Positions 44,983 to 53,592 of a stretch of 64,000 nucleotides of DNA are shown here, piece after piece. Every line of letters begins with the position of its first letter. The first letter of the stretch is position 1. The DNA is from PHAA01 sp963665865 (GTDB lineage Bacteria; Bacillota; Syntrophomonadia; Syntrophomonadales; Syntrophomonadaceae): assembly GCA_963665865.2 (NCBI GenBank), contig CAXXWF010000001.1:62001-126000 (forward strand). The letters are read 5' to 3'. A program made the position numbers and the translations under genes. The notes under the pieces are model-generated. The model made no database searches. It was not told where the DNA came from and was given only the letters and a program-made list of their open reading frames with translations.

Positions 44983-45017
44983 CTAAAATAGATAACATAT
45001 TAATTAATAACATATTA
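44981..45017 (+). promoter_or_regulatory. Candidate operator at the acd-fix-etf promoter
   Basis: An inverted repeat ATCTA-AAA-TAGAT (44981-44993) overlaps the -10 element, and two exact direct repeats ATAACATATTA lie at 44992-45002 and 45007-45017. A regulator bound here would block transcription. The MarR protein encoded at the end of the gene group is the obvious candidate, but this is inference. Confidence 0.5.
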
Positions 45018-45108
45018 ACTGGCTTGTAAATGAGAACTATTATTGAAAGTGGAACATTTTCCAACACTAAGGCTGAGAATTAAAATCAAATGAAAGGAGA
45101 TAAGAAAA

Positions 45109-46245
45109 ATGAATTTTACCTTGACCAAAGAACAGGTATTGATTCAGAAGATGGCGAGGGACTTTGCTGATCAGAACATAGCTCCGGTGGCGGAACAAAT
45201 TGAGCATGAAAACCAGGTACCCACAGAAATACTGCGAGGGTTGGCCGAACTAGATTTATTTGGGATGGCTATGCCTGAGGCGTACGGGGGGGGGGCCGCT
45301 GGATATGACACCTATGTTTTAGCCATGGAACAAATTGCTAGAGTTTCGTCGGGCCCAGCTATGGTTATTTCTGCGCATTCATTGGGTTTAGCCGCCATAT
45401 CTAATTTTGGAACCGAGGCCCAAAAGCAAAAATACATGCCGCCCGCCTGCCGAGGTGAACAAATAACCTCTTTTGCTTTTACCGAACCGGGTACCGGTTC
45501 AGATCCCAAGCAGATTACCAGCACAGCGGTACGGGATGGTGATAACTATATTATCAATGGGACCAAAAGATTTATTACTAATGCTAATTATCCTGGAGCT
45601 ATAGTAGTCTTCGTCAAAGACAGCGAAAGTGGCAAACCTACTGCTTTTATCGTTGAAAAGTTTTGTGAAGGATACTCAGTTTCTGAGCCGTGGAAAAAAT
45701 TGGGGTGGCACGGAGGGCCGCTTACTGATGTATATATGCAAAACATCAAAGTGCCCGCAGAAAACCTGCTGGGAGAGTTAGGTAATGGCTACCCGGTGCT
45801 GCAATATGGGATCGCTTTTGGAAAGATAGGTATGAATTCTGTAGCTCTGGGAACAACCCTGGCCGCCTTCGAAGAATCAGTAAAATATGCTAAAGAGAAA
45901 ACCCACCGGGGAGATCCTATAGCTAAGTTTCAAGCTATACAATTGAAAATTGCTGATATCGCTATGAAATATGAATCGTCGCGCTGGTTGGCCTACCGAC
46001 TTGGGGTTCTAGCAAACAATCCCAAGAGCCCAGCTGATTTTGCCAAGGAAGCAGCCCTAGCCAAGGTTGTCATCGCCGAAAATGCAATAGCAGCCACACG
46101 TATGGCTGTCGACATACACGGCTCCTATGGTTTGATGGAAGACTATAAGGTTTCCCGTCTTTACCGGGATGCGATTATGGGGCCGCAAGTAGAAGGGGTC
46201 ATTGATATGCAGAAGCTTATAGTAGCCGGTGCAATTCTGGTATAA
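45109..46245 (+). CDS. Acyl-CoA dehydrogenase of the fix/etf operon
   Basis: This 378-residue flavoenzyme opens the operon. Family motifs include AFTEPGTGSDPKQ, WHGGPLTDVYMQN and DIHGSYGLMEDYKVSR. The usual catalytic segment YEGT/S is replaced by GPQVEGVIDMQK: the glutamate is kept, but the following Ser/Thr is not, so substrate preference may differ from straight-chain enzymes. It sits 21 bases before fixC, and the strong promoter at 44954 and GAAAGGAGATAAG precede it. The partner genes suggest that its electrons go to the ETF/FixCX pathway encoded with it. Confidence 0.93.
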   Translation: MNFTLTKEQVLIQKMARDFADQNIAPVAEQIEHENQVPTEILRGLAELDLFGMAMPEAYGGGAAGYDTYVLAMEQIARVSSGPAMVISAHSLGLAAISNFGTEAQKQKYMPPACRGEQITSFAFTEPGTGSDPKQITSTAVRDGDNYIINGTKRFITNANYPGAIVVFVKDSESGKPTAFIVEKFCEGYSVSEPWKKLGWHGGPLTDVYMQNIKVPAENLLGELGNGYPVLQYGIAFGKIGMNSVALGTTLAAFEESVKYAKEKTHRGDPIAKFQAIQLKIADIAMKYESSRWLAYRLGVLANNPKSPADFAKEAALAKVVIAENAIAATRMAVDIHGSYGLMEDYKVSRLYRDAIMGPQVEGVIDMQKLIVAGAILV

Positions 46246-46266
46246 TTTCCTTTGGAGGTGAACCCT

Positions 46267-47568
46267 ATGGTTGAGGAAGCAAGTGAGCAATTCGATGCGA
46301 TAATTGTAGGAGCGGGACTAGCTGGTTTGGCGGCCGCATATACTCTGGCCGGCGAGGGACTGGAAGTGCTGGTGTTAGAGAGAGGCGACTATCCAGGAGC
46401 CAAGAATGTCTCGGGCGGGCGCATTTATTTGAATCCGATTCGGGAAATGTTCCCCGATCTGTGGAAGAAGGCGCCTCTAGAGAGATATATAGCGCATGAA
46501 GAAGTATGTCTTATGGACCGTGAGCGCTCGGTAACCATTAGATACGATGGCTCGGAACTGAATACTGAACCTTACCAGAGCTACAGTATATTGAGAGGTA
46601 AATTCGATAAATGGTTGGCTAAACAGGCCGAAAGAAAAGGAGCCATAATAGTAAGCAAGAGCCCGGTGGATGATCTTATTATAGAAAACGGGAAAGTCAT
46701 GGGAGTAATGGCGGGGGGCGAAGAACTACGGGCCAATGTGGTAATTGCCTGTGACGGGGTATTGTCTTTTGTTGCCCAGAAAGCGGGGCTGCGCCAACCA
46801 TCCTTATCCAAAAATTTTGCGGTAGGATTCAAAGAAATAATAGAACTTGACCGCGGAGTACTCGAGGATCGCTTTAATCTGGAAGGTAATGACGGAGTGG
46901 CTCGACTCTTTATGGGAGATGTAACCGCCGGAAAATTCGGCGGGGGATTTCTCTACACCAACCAAGAGAGTTTAAGCCTGGGAATAGTGGTTGGGATCGA
47001 TGCCCTAAGCGAACAAACTCCTGAGATCAAGGCGCCGGATCTGCTGGACAGATTCAAACAAAGACCTGAGATAGCCAGGCTGATAAAAGGCGGAGCAACG
47101 GTGGAATATTCCGCCCATGTAATACCCGAAGGCGGGCTAAAGGCCATGGGCAAACTCTACGGGGATGGCATCTTGGTAGCTGGAGATGCTGCGGGCTTCT
47201 CAATGAATATTGGGGTTACCGTCCGAGGCATGGAATACGCCATGGCCAGCGGCTACTATGCCGCCCAGACGGTTATCCAGGCCAAAGAGAAAAACGATTT
47301 TACTAAGGCGGCTTTATCCGCCTATGAAACCCTTCTAAATAGCAGTTTTGTGTTGACCGACTTCAAAAACTTCCAACAATCCTTAGAGGTATTGGAATAT
47401 CCCCCGCTTTTTAAACACTATCCGGAACTGGTCGGCAAGATAATGCAAGATCTATACACAGTACCAGCTGGTTCAAAACCCAAGCTATATCCTACCATCA
47501 AGAAACATCTGAGTATGGGTGAGATGTGGGGTATGGTGCAGGTAGGCAGGAGGATGATGAAAATATGA
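46267..47568 (+). CDS. fixC: FixC-like ETF:quinone oxidoreductase flavoprotein
   Basis: This 433-residue protein has the FAD motif GAGLAGLAAAYTLAGEG (about 16-32) followed by VLERGDYPGAKNVSGGR, and the second nucleotide contact GDGILVAGDAAGF near residue 302. It belongs to the FixC/ETF-QO family, which links reduced ETF to quinone or to a further acceptor. The iron-sulphur partner FixX is encoded by the next, overlapping gene, so the complex is a split ETF-QO. I chose ATG 46267 because GGAGGTG is seven bases ahead. Confidence 0.92.
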   Translation: MVEEASEQFDAIIVGAGLAGLAAAYTLAGEGLEVLVLERGDYPGAKNVSGGRIYLNPIREMFPDLWKKAPLERYIAHEEVCLMDRERSVTIRYDGSELNTEPYQSYSILRGKFDKWLAKQAERKGAIIVSKSPVDDLIIENGKVMGVMAGGEELRANVVIACDGVLSFVAQKAGLRQPSLSKNFAVGFKEIIELDRGVLEDRFNLEGNDGVARLFMGDVTAGKFGGGFLYTNQESLSLGIVVGIDALSEQTPEIKAPDLLDRFKQRPEIARLIKGGATVEYSAHVIPEGGLKAMGKLYGDGILVAGDAAGFSMNIGVTVRGMEYAMASGYYAAQTVIQAKEKNDFTKAALSAYETLLNSSFVLTDFKNFQQSLEVLEYPPLFKHYPELVGKIMQDLYTVPAGSKPKLYPTIKKHLSMGEMWGMVQVGRRMMKI

Positions 47569-47843
47569 GCGACGTGATGGGATTAAAAGCCAAATTAGGA
47601 TTAAACGTATTTAAAGAGGACAAAGAATTTCACATCAAAATCATAGCAGGTAAGGAAAAAGATGCTGATTTGAAAAAAGCAATCCTGGTATGCCCGGCAG
47701 GTTTGTATAGTGAGAACGAAAAGGGCGAGGTAGTGATAAGCGTGGATGGCTGTCTGGAATGCGGTACCTGTCTTCTGGCCTGCGGGGAAGAGTTGCTCGA
47801 ATGGCATTATCCCAGCGGTGGAGTACAGTTCCGCTTTGGGTAA
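47565..47843 (+). CDS. fixX: FixX-like ferredoxin
   Basis: This 92-residue protein carries the cysteine pattern GCLECGTCLLAC near residue 65-76 plus an earlier CPAGLY, as in FixX and the C-terminal domain of ETF-QO, which hold a 4Fe-4S cluster. ATG 47565 overlaps the FixC stop by four bases (ATGA), and AGGAGGATG precedes it, so stoichiometric translation with FixC is likely. The frame extends upstream inside fixC without a binding site. Confidence 0.92.
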   Translation: MSDVMGLKAKLGLNVFKEDKEFHIKIIAGKEKDADLKKAILVCPAGLYSENEKGEVVISVDGCLECGTCLLACGEELLEWHYPSGGVQFRFG

Positions 47844-47891
47844 ATCGAGCTGACTAACTATTTATCATACATTTAGGAGGTGTTATAGGGA

Positions 47892-48650
47892 ATGAACATA
47901 GTTGTAGCGGTAAAACAAATACCGGATCTCCAGCAAGTAAGAATAAGAAATAGACAGCCCGTATTTGACGGCGTACCCTTTACGCTGGGTCTCATCGATA
48001 AGAATGCTCTGGAAGCAGGTGTTCAACTGAAAGAGGTCAGTGGAGCCAATTTGATTGTAGTATCTGCCGGCAATGAAGAAGTGGAAGAAACTATAAAAGA
48101 AGCCCTGGCGGCTGGTGCTGATGAAGCCTATCTGGTGATAGATGATAAACTATCCAACATGGAAAGCTCCGTAAGCGCCAGCGTCCTAGCTGCCGCGATC
48201 AGGAAAATCGATGATGTAGGTCTGCTGTTGTTCGGAGAAGGCAGCGGTGATAACTACTCAGGACAGGTAAGTTCACGGGTAGCCGAACTCCTCGGACTTC
48301 CCCAGGTTGGGTATGCCAGCCAAATCGAGTTGGAGGGAAACCTGGTCAGGATTACCCGCTCCTTAGAAGACATTGAAGAAGTGTTGGAGGTACAGCTGCC
48401 GCTGGTAGTCAGCGTGTTGGGGGATATTAATGAACCACGCATCCCTTCAGTTACGCAGATTTTAAAGGCCGGGAGAAAACCCAAAGAGATAATGGGGCTG
48501 GATGACGTGGACATAGAACTATCAGGGGCAAACAAAATAACTACCGTGAGTTCCCTGGCACCGGAAAATGATCGCAAACGGACAGCGGTCAAGACCGTAA
48601 CCGACTTGGTATCAGCGCTGCAGGTGGAAGGATTTATAGGGAGGGAATGA
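47892..48650 (+). CDS. etfB: Electron transfer flavoprotein beta subunit (FixA/EtfB)
   Basis: This 252-residue subunit begins MNIVVAVKQIPD and shows the AMP/FAD region SAGNEEVEETIKEALAAGADEAY and the conserved EGSGDNYSGQVSSRVAELLGLP. It pairs with the alpha subunit that follows with a four-base overlap. Its neighbours FixC and FixX make it a FixAB-type ETF, a group that in several bacteria splits electrons between a low- and a high-potential acceptor; whether this pair bifurcates needs analysis of the second FAD site. TTAGGAGGTG precedes the ATG. Confidence 0.93.
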   Translation: MNIVVAVKQIPDLQQVRIRNRQPVFDGVPFTLGLIDKNALEAGVQLKEVSGANLIVVSAGNEEVEETIKEALAAGADEAYLVIDDKLSNMESSVSASVLAAAIRKIDDVGLLLFGEGSGDNYSGQVSSRVAELLGLPQVGYASQIELEGNLVRITRSLEDIEEVLEVQLPLVVSVLGDINEPRIPSVTQILKAGRKPKEIMGLDDVDIELSGANKITTVSSLAPENDRKRTAVKTVTDLVSALQVEGFIGRE

Positions 48651-49582
48651 AAATGGCGATATTAATATACAGTGAAAAAAACGAGTTGGCCTTAGAACTT
48701 CTAACCGCCGCGAGGGTTATTGCTGCCAATATCGGTACTGACATTAATGCCCTCTGCCTTAATAATGATGAACAAGCAGAAAATCTCGCAACTGCAGGAG
48801 TTAAAGTCTATTCTATCAGTCATAATACCATCAATTTGACTGATACAGCATCGGTGGCGGGGATTATCCAAAAGGCTGCCGGGCAATTGAATGCATCAAC
48901 GGTGCTTCTGGCTTCCAACCGCAGAGGTAAAGAACTGGCTGGACGGTTGGCTCAGAAACTCGATGCGGGCTGTCTTACCGATGTGAATGGTTTGCAGGTA
49001 ATTAATGAAAAAGTGCAATGTACGCGCAATACTCTGGGGGGAGCAACGGTTGCTACTCAGCAAGTAGAGAGTGAACGGCAGGTCATAGCCTTGGTACCGC
49101 GTTCTTTTGCAGCCGCTGCACCGGAGGAGGGCGGTAGTGTGCAAAGGCTGACTATCGAATCGGAAGCATCACCGATTAAATTGGTTGCCTGCCGGAGCAA
49201 AGCGGGAGATGCAGTGGACATAGAAGCGGCTGACATCCTGGTGATAGTTGGACAAGGGATGGAGAAAGAGGATATGGGGTTGGCTGAGAGTATAGCCAAG
49301 ACCTTGGGCGGAGAAATAGCCTGCTCCAAACCGGTAGCTACCGACAAAAAATGGCTGGCTGAAGACCGGATAGTAGGTTTGTCAGGCAAGAAATGCAAAC
49401 CGCAATTAGCCATAATATTGGGAGTATCCGGGCAGGTGCAATTCACAGTGGGTATACGTGATGCTCATACAATCGTCGCCATCAACAATGATGAGAATGC
49501 TTATATACTCCAGATGGCTGATTATGCCATGGTTGCCGATCTCAAAGAGATACTGCCCGAACTTAATCAGGCCTTGCAATAG
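48647..49582 (+). CDS. etfA: Electron transfer flavoprotein alpha subunit (FixB/EtfA)
   Basis: This 311-residue subunit has the N-terminal ETF domain (ASTVLLASNRRGKELAGRLAQ) and the C-terminal FAD-binding domain, with VGQGMEKEDMGLAESIAKTLGG, the PQLAIILGVSGQVQFTVGIR loop and TIVAINNDENAYI. The serine of the flavin-stabilising GVSG is kept. It overlaps etfB by four bases. ATG 48647 and ATG 48653 are both possible starts. About 115 bases separate it from the crotonase gene. Confidence 0.93.
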   Translation: MKMAILIYSEKNELALELLTAARVIAANIGTDINALCLNNDEQAENLATAGVKVYSISHNTINLTDTASVAGIIQKAAGQLNASTVLLASNRRGKELAGRLAQKLDAGCLTDVNGLQVINEKVQCTRNTLGGATVATQQVESERQVIALVPRSFAAAAPEEGGSVQRLTIESEASPIKLVACRSKAGDAVDIEAADILVIVGQGMEKEDMGLAESIAKTLGGEIACSKPVATDKKWLAEDRIVGLSGKKCKPQLAIILGVSGQVQFTVGIRDAHTIVAINNDENAYILQMADYAMVADLKEILPELNQALQ

Positions 49583-49698
49583 GAAAAATTTTAGATGGAT
49601 AGATAAAAATTAAAAACCGGTTTGCGTCTTCGGGGCTAAAAGAGTTGGGTCATTAACAAATAGGCCTAGTAATAATACATTGATGAGGGGATGGAAAA

Positions 49699-50490
49699 AT
49701 GAGTAATGAAGCGGTTGTATGGACTAAAGAGGCTGGGATATGTACGATTACATTGAACCGTCCGGAAGTGATGAATGCTTTGAACGGTGATATGGCAAAT
49801 GGCTTGATGGCTGCATTTCAAGACTGTTATGATCCGGAAATAAGAGCTGTTGTCCTCACCGGTGCCGGCAAGGCATTTTGTTTGGGCGGAGATATTGCTT
49901 GGGCCAGCCAATATGGAGATGGTGACTTACAGGCCTTTTTCAGAGATTTTACGGTTCCAGTAGCTCGTCTTATTTCGGATATGAGACAACTGCCTAAACC
50001 CATAATAGCTAGTGTTAACGGTATTTGTGCCGGTATTGGCGTCAGTCTGGCCGCAGCTTGTGACCTGCGTATTTGCAATGATAAGGTCATTTTTAAGCAG
50101 GCTTATACTGGGGTGGGGATCTGCCAGGATGGAGGATTTTCACAAATGGTGCCTATTATAATTGGCTTGGGTCGGGCTAGTGAGATGGTTTTCCTCGACG
50201 AAGTAATTACTGCTGATAAGGCGCTGGAGTGGGGGCTGGTTAACAAAGTCTTTACTGGGGAGGAATTCCCGGAAGCTGCCCTAAAAATGGCACAAAAGAT
50301 GGCAAATGGTGCAACCAAGGCTTATGCGGCCTCTAAAGCACTTTTGAACCAGTGCCTGTTACCTCATTTGGAAGTTCAGTTAGAAAAAGAACGTAACGGG
50401 GTTATGGCAACGTCTCTAACCGAAGATTATAAAGAAGGTGTAGCTGTTTTTACCGGCCAGAAGAAAAAGGCAGAGTTTCATGGGAAATAG
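49699..50490 (+). CDS. Crotonase-fold enoyl-CoA hydratase/isomerase
   Basis: This 263-residue enzyme shows the two oxyanion-hole motifs of the crotonase family, GKAFCLGGDIAWA (about 55-67) and GICAGIGVSLAAACDLR (about 108-124). Both catalytic glutamates of crotonase are replaced: the ELA position reads SLA, and the QPE segment reads QAYTGVGICQDGG. A conserved Asp in QDGG recalls PaaG-type enoyl-CoA isomerases, so double-bond isomerisation is at least as likely as hydration. Without a promoter of its own it probably belongs to the acd-fix-etf operon. GAGGGGATGG precedes the ATG. Confidence 0.88.
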   Translation: MSNEAVVWTKEAGICTITLNRPEVMNALNGDMANGLMAAFQDCYDPEIRAVVLTGAGKAFCLGGDIAWASQYGDGDLQAFFRDFTVPVARLISDMRQLPKPIIASVNGICAGIGVSLAAACDLRICNDKVIFKQAYTGVGICQDGGFSQMVPIIIGLGRASEMVFLDEVITADKALEWGLVNKVFTGEEFPEAALKMAQKMANGATKAYAASKALLNQCLLPHLEVQLEKERNGVMATSLTEDYKEGVAVFTGQKKKAEFHGK

Positions 50491-50599
50491 AAAAAAGGTT
50501 CTTAGAATATATTGAGTGACCAAGCATTATGTAAAATGATGGACCTCACGGGACACAGAATCTGATCATCTCACGGAGTTCTTGAATGGTCAGGGTGAC

Positions 50600-50629
50600 T
50601 TGACGTTAGGTTAGAAAAAACACTAATAT
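50600..50629 (+). promoter_or_regulatory. Promoter of the marR gene
   Basis: TTGACG (50600-50605) and TAATAT (50624-50629) are 18 bases apart. The -10 hexamer is identical to that of the acd-fix-etf promoter, and TATCTATT follows it, resembling half of the ATCTAAAATAGAT repeat there. Confidence 0.75.
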
Positions 50630-50637
50630 TATCTATT

Positions 50638-50658
50638 GGCATTAAAATAATTAATGCC
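50638..50658 (+). promoter_or_regulatory. Candidate MarR operator
   Basis: Perfect arms GGCATTA/TAATGCC surround seven A/T bases, about nine bases beyond the -10 of the marR promoter. Position and symmetry suit autoregulation by the dimeric regulator encoded just downstream. Confidence 0.55.
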
Positions 50659-50698
50659 TTTATAAAAGACCATAATATATGTTCAAAGGAGATTAACT

Positions 50699-51118
50699 GT
50701 GTATAATTTTACTAATGCTTGGTGTTTCCGCCTGGCTGCTCTATCTCGGAAGATAAGTCGCAACTATAATGCCGAGTGCTCGAACTATGGAATTACAGCC
50801 ACCCAGTCATTTGTAATTTTAGATTTAATTGACCATGATGGGAGCAGTGTTAAGGATATAGCTTACCGAATACAACTCGACAGCCCAGCTGTAACCGGTG
50901 TTATTGACCGCCTTATTAAAGAAAATCTTGTGCAAAGACTTGAAGATCCCTCTGATCGGCGCAGTTTGCAGATATTTCTCACCCCCAAAGGTCTTTGTCT
51001 GGCTGAGAAATTAATACCAATGTCAGAGAAATTTAATCACAATATACAGGATGGTTTTGACGAGGATGAAGTAGGTTTTTTTGAAAAATCACTTAACCGC
51101 CTTGAACAAAAATTCTAG
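50699..51118 (+). CDS. MarR-family transcriptional regulator
   Basis: This 139-residue dimeric winged-helix regulator has the recognition helix in SVKDIAYRIQLDSPAVTGVI (about 59-78) and the wing with RLEDPSDRRSLQIFLTPKG. MarR proteins respond to small ligands, often aromatic acids or acyl-CoAs, and usually repress nearby operons. It lies 208 bases after the crotonase gene behind its own promoter, and the candidate operators at 44981 and 50638 make it the likely regulator of the preceding operon. The start is GTG behind AAAGGAGATTAAC. Confidence 0.93.
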   Translation: MYNFTNAWCFRLAALSRKISRNYNAECSNYGITATQSFVILDLIDHDGSSVKDIAYRIQLDSPAVTGVIDRLIKENLVQRLEDPSDRRSLQIFLTPKGLCLAEKLIPMSEKFNHNIQDGFDEDEVGFFEKSLNRLEQKF

Positions 51119-51138
51119 GGCAGACGAGTATAGGCGAT

Positions 51139-51238
51139 CAAGGGGACGGTTCTCGTGTGCCTCCACTATAACTTCCAACAGGGGCACACGAGAACCGTCC
51201 CTTGTGCTTCTAAATAGGGGGCAGTGGACCTGTCTCCC
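51139..51238. repeat. Intergenic palindrome, GGGGACGG family, with a half copy
   Basis: Left arm CAAGGGGACGGTTCTCGTGT pairs with the complementary right arm ending at 51205 (one base shorter). A further segment GCAGTGGACCTGTCTCCC (51221-51238) resembles half of the 5442 palindrome. The element lies between marR and the convergent gene at 51270 and may act as their terminator. Confidence 0.75.
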
Positions 51239-51269
51239 TTCTCCCAAACCTGCCTGCTCCGTGGGTTTA

Positions 51270-52424
51270 TTAATATCGCAATAATGCCGCCAGGGGCTCC
51301 CCATCAGGGACCTTGTCTGCTTCGACCATATAGACTGTTCCTCCATTCAGAATGGTCTGAATGGCTGTGAAGTCATACAAATCCTCATCTTCGAGTTCAG
51401 TTTCCGGATGTATGCACACTTCATTTATTTGGGGGTCAAAGCTGCCCCATTGCTCTGCTCCTTCGGCCAAAAAAAGGATCTCAACCTGTCCGTTGTAAGC
51501 GGCCGGAGCTGCCGTTTTTATATCATGCGTGGTACGCCCGGTTCCATTAAACGGACCATAATAGGTTAAAGCTTCCTGCTGGGCCTTATGATAATAATGC
51601 TCTACTAGCGGCCAGGCCAAGGTTTGTAAGTCCTCAGCATCAAGTTCTTCCGGATTGCCAGGCAGACCTTCACTGGCCAGATATGCATAGGTGTTGGCTT
51701 CACGATAGATAGAGAAAAGAAACTCTACCCCGGCCAGAACCAGAGGTGCCTTTTCTTCCCGCAGTAAATCATGTAAAGCGCGATTAATTAAACGGAAATA
51801 TCGCAAGATATTGTCCTTGGAATCATCAGGCCCGATCCCTTGACCATGAAATATAGCCGCAGCTTTATTATTGGTTCCCTTCAGGTTATCGCTGTGTAAT
51901 TGGAGCTGTCTCTCCGGATCATCATACTGCATGGCTTCATCCAGACTGTGGGGGATGTTTTCAATATCTAATTCGCTGACACTGGCACGAGTGCACTGTA
52001 ACACCCGAACAGCATTCTGGCTGAGTGCAAGAATATAGAACAATCCATCCCCACCCAATAAAGGCAGCAGTGGTTTAAGATGGAAGCGTTTACCTATTTG
52101 CACAAATTCATCAAAGCTTAAGGGAAGACGGTAATAATAAAACATATCCGCAGTAAGAAATATTGCCAGCCCATCCCGCTGCTGCTGCCAGAATTGATTA
52201 TTCAGTACCAGTTCTTGAACCGGTTCCAATAACTGTTTTGCCTCAGGAGAGCGCATGCCGCTGCTTATTAAACGTGCCTCGGCCTCTCTTAACAAGTTGT
52301 TTAGTCTGATGCGACCCTGCTGAATTTGGGCTCCCGCGCGATAGGTAGGCATATAAAAGGAAATACAGATATTATCCTGTTTGTTCATAAGTTCTGTTAA
52401 GTCTTTTCTAGTTAATAAATTCAT
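51270..52424 (-). CDS. baeRF-type protein (family 3)
   Basis: This 384-residue protein matches the bacterial relatives of archaeal/eukaryotic release factors, here the baeRF family 3: the N-terminal stretch CISFYMPTYRAGAQIQQGRI and RDGLAIFLTADMFYYYRLP are typical, and a central FYILALSQNAVRVLQ strand-helix recalls the eRF1/Pelota fold. Functions are proposed around ribosome rescue or stress but are not established. The ATG follows AAGGAGG. It is the last of a minus-strand group with RluA, ferritin-like and DedA genes that are separately spaced. Confidence 0.78.
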   Translation of the reverse strand: MNLLTRKDLTELMNKQDNICISFYMPTYRAGAQIQQGRIRLNNLLREAEARLISSGMRSPEAKQLLEPVQELVLNNQFWQQQRDGLAIFLTADMFYYYRLPLSFDEFVQIGKRFHLKPLLPLLGGDGLFYILALSQNAVRVLQCTRASVSELDIENIPHSLDEAMQYDDPERQLQLHSDNLKGTNNKAAAIFHGQGIGPDDSKDNILRYFRLINRALHDLLREEKAPLVLAGVEFLFSIYREANTYAYLASEGLPGNPEELDAEDLQTLAWPLVEHYYHKAQQEALTYYGPFNGTGRTTHDIKTAAPAAYNGQVEILFLAEGAEQWGSFDPQINEVCIHPETELEDEDLYDFTAIQTILNGGTVYMVEADKVPDGEPLAALLRY

Positions 52425-52526
52425 TTCATAACCTCCTTATATAGAGGTTATTCTTCCCCAACTCCCGGATTTATTACCTGCATTAATCAAGTTTTAACGC
52501 TTGACCGCATGAAAATCATCCCAATA

Positions 52527-53441
52527 TTATTTAAATAAGCGGGTAAAAAGCTTCGGGACTTCCGTTTCGAAACGCATAAGATCACCGGTAACCGGATGAT
52601 GAAAAGCGAGGAGATGAGCATGCAGCCCTAAACGACTAATAGGATTGCTGGTTGCACCGTACTTTTTATCGCCAACAATACTGTGACCGATGTCTTTCAT
52701 ATGAACGCGAATCTGGTTCTTCCGGCCAGTTTCAAGACGAATTTCCAGCAAAGAATATTGGGCTATAGCCTGCAGTACTTTGTAATGGGTAATGGCTTCC
52801 AGCCCATCACCGGGTGTCGAGCTGGAATACATCATCTTGGTCTTGGTTTCCAATAACCAGGATTTGATTTGGCCTTCCTTTTTCTTCACATGCCCTTCAA
52901 CTACTGCTACATAGGCACGATCAACCACCAGCTCTTTCCAGGCATCTTGGAGTGCATGTTTAACTTCTTCATTTTTAGCAAAGAGCATTACCCCGGAGGT
53001 ATCTCTATCCAGGCGATGGACAATGAAAATCCTATTGTCGGGATTATGTCTGCGTACATAATCAGTCAATTGATGATAGGCCGTATACTGTTTCTCGGCG
53101 TCCGTTGCAATAGATAGTAATCCCGCTGGCTTATCAATAACGATAAGTTCAGAGTCTTCGTAGATCACTTTTAAGCCCTTAATATGCGCCTTCTCTCTGA
53201 CCAACGACCAGTTAATAACGACCTCCTGTCCGGCCTGCAGGGGGTGATTATATTTGGTAACTACCTTATTGACGACCATTACCTGACGGTGAGTCAATAA
53301 TGATTTAATGTTATTGCGGCCTTTATCAGGCAATTTGTCTATGAGAAAATCCATTAACTCAGCCGGTTCAGCAACTGTCAGCCGGGTCTGCCGATCTTGA
53401 GCTGCTTTTTTAATATGTTTTCGGCCACTAAAATTTTTCAT
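52527..53441 (-). CDS. RluA-family pseudouridine synthase
   Basis: This 304-residue enzyme converts uridine to pseudouridine in rRNA or tRNA. An N-terminal S4-like RNA-binding region (about 25-90, FLIDKLPDKGRNNIKSLL) precedes the catalytic domain with motif I VIDKPAGLLS, the catalytic motif VHRLDRDTSGVMLFAK and the C-terminal GRKNQIRVHM and HAHLLAF. The catalytic Asp is in HRLDRDTSG. The RNA site modified is not predictable. AAGGAGG precedes the ATG. Confidence 0.93.
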   Translation of the reverse strand: MKNFSGRKHIKKAAQDRQTRLTVAEPAELMDFLIDKLPDKGRNNIKSLLTHRQVMVVNKVVTKYNHPLQAGQEVVINWSLVREKAHIKGLKVIYEDSELIVIDKPAGLLSIATDAEKQYTAYHQLTDYVRRHNPDNRIFIVHRLDRDTSGVMLFAKNEEVKHALQDAWKELVVDRAYVAVVEGHVKKKEGQIKSWLLETKTKMMYSSSTPGDGLEAITHYKVLQAIAQYSLLEIRLETGRKNQIRVHMKDIGHSIVGDKKYGATSNPISRLGLHAHLLAFHHPVTGDLMRFETEVPKLFTRLFK

Positions 53442-53592
53442 GGTCAGCCTCCTTGTTTATCCAGGTAAATCCATTATATACACTAATTCCAGAAAGACCC
53501 CAACAAAAAAGCTTTTGCAAACTAGTTATTTACAAAAGCGAGGTGAAACCACGGTTAGTTGAATGTTCTTCAAACAACGTATTTGATTGTAG

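Noticed and set aside
51089..51346. Minus-strand frame of 85 codons over the 51139 palindrome
   Set aside because: It is made of repeat sequence and the antisense end of marR and overlaps the real gene ending at 51270.
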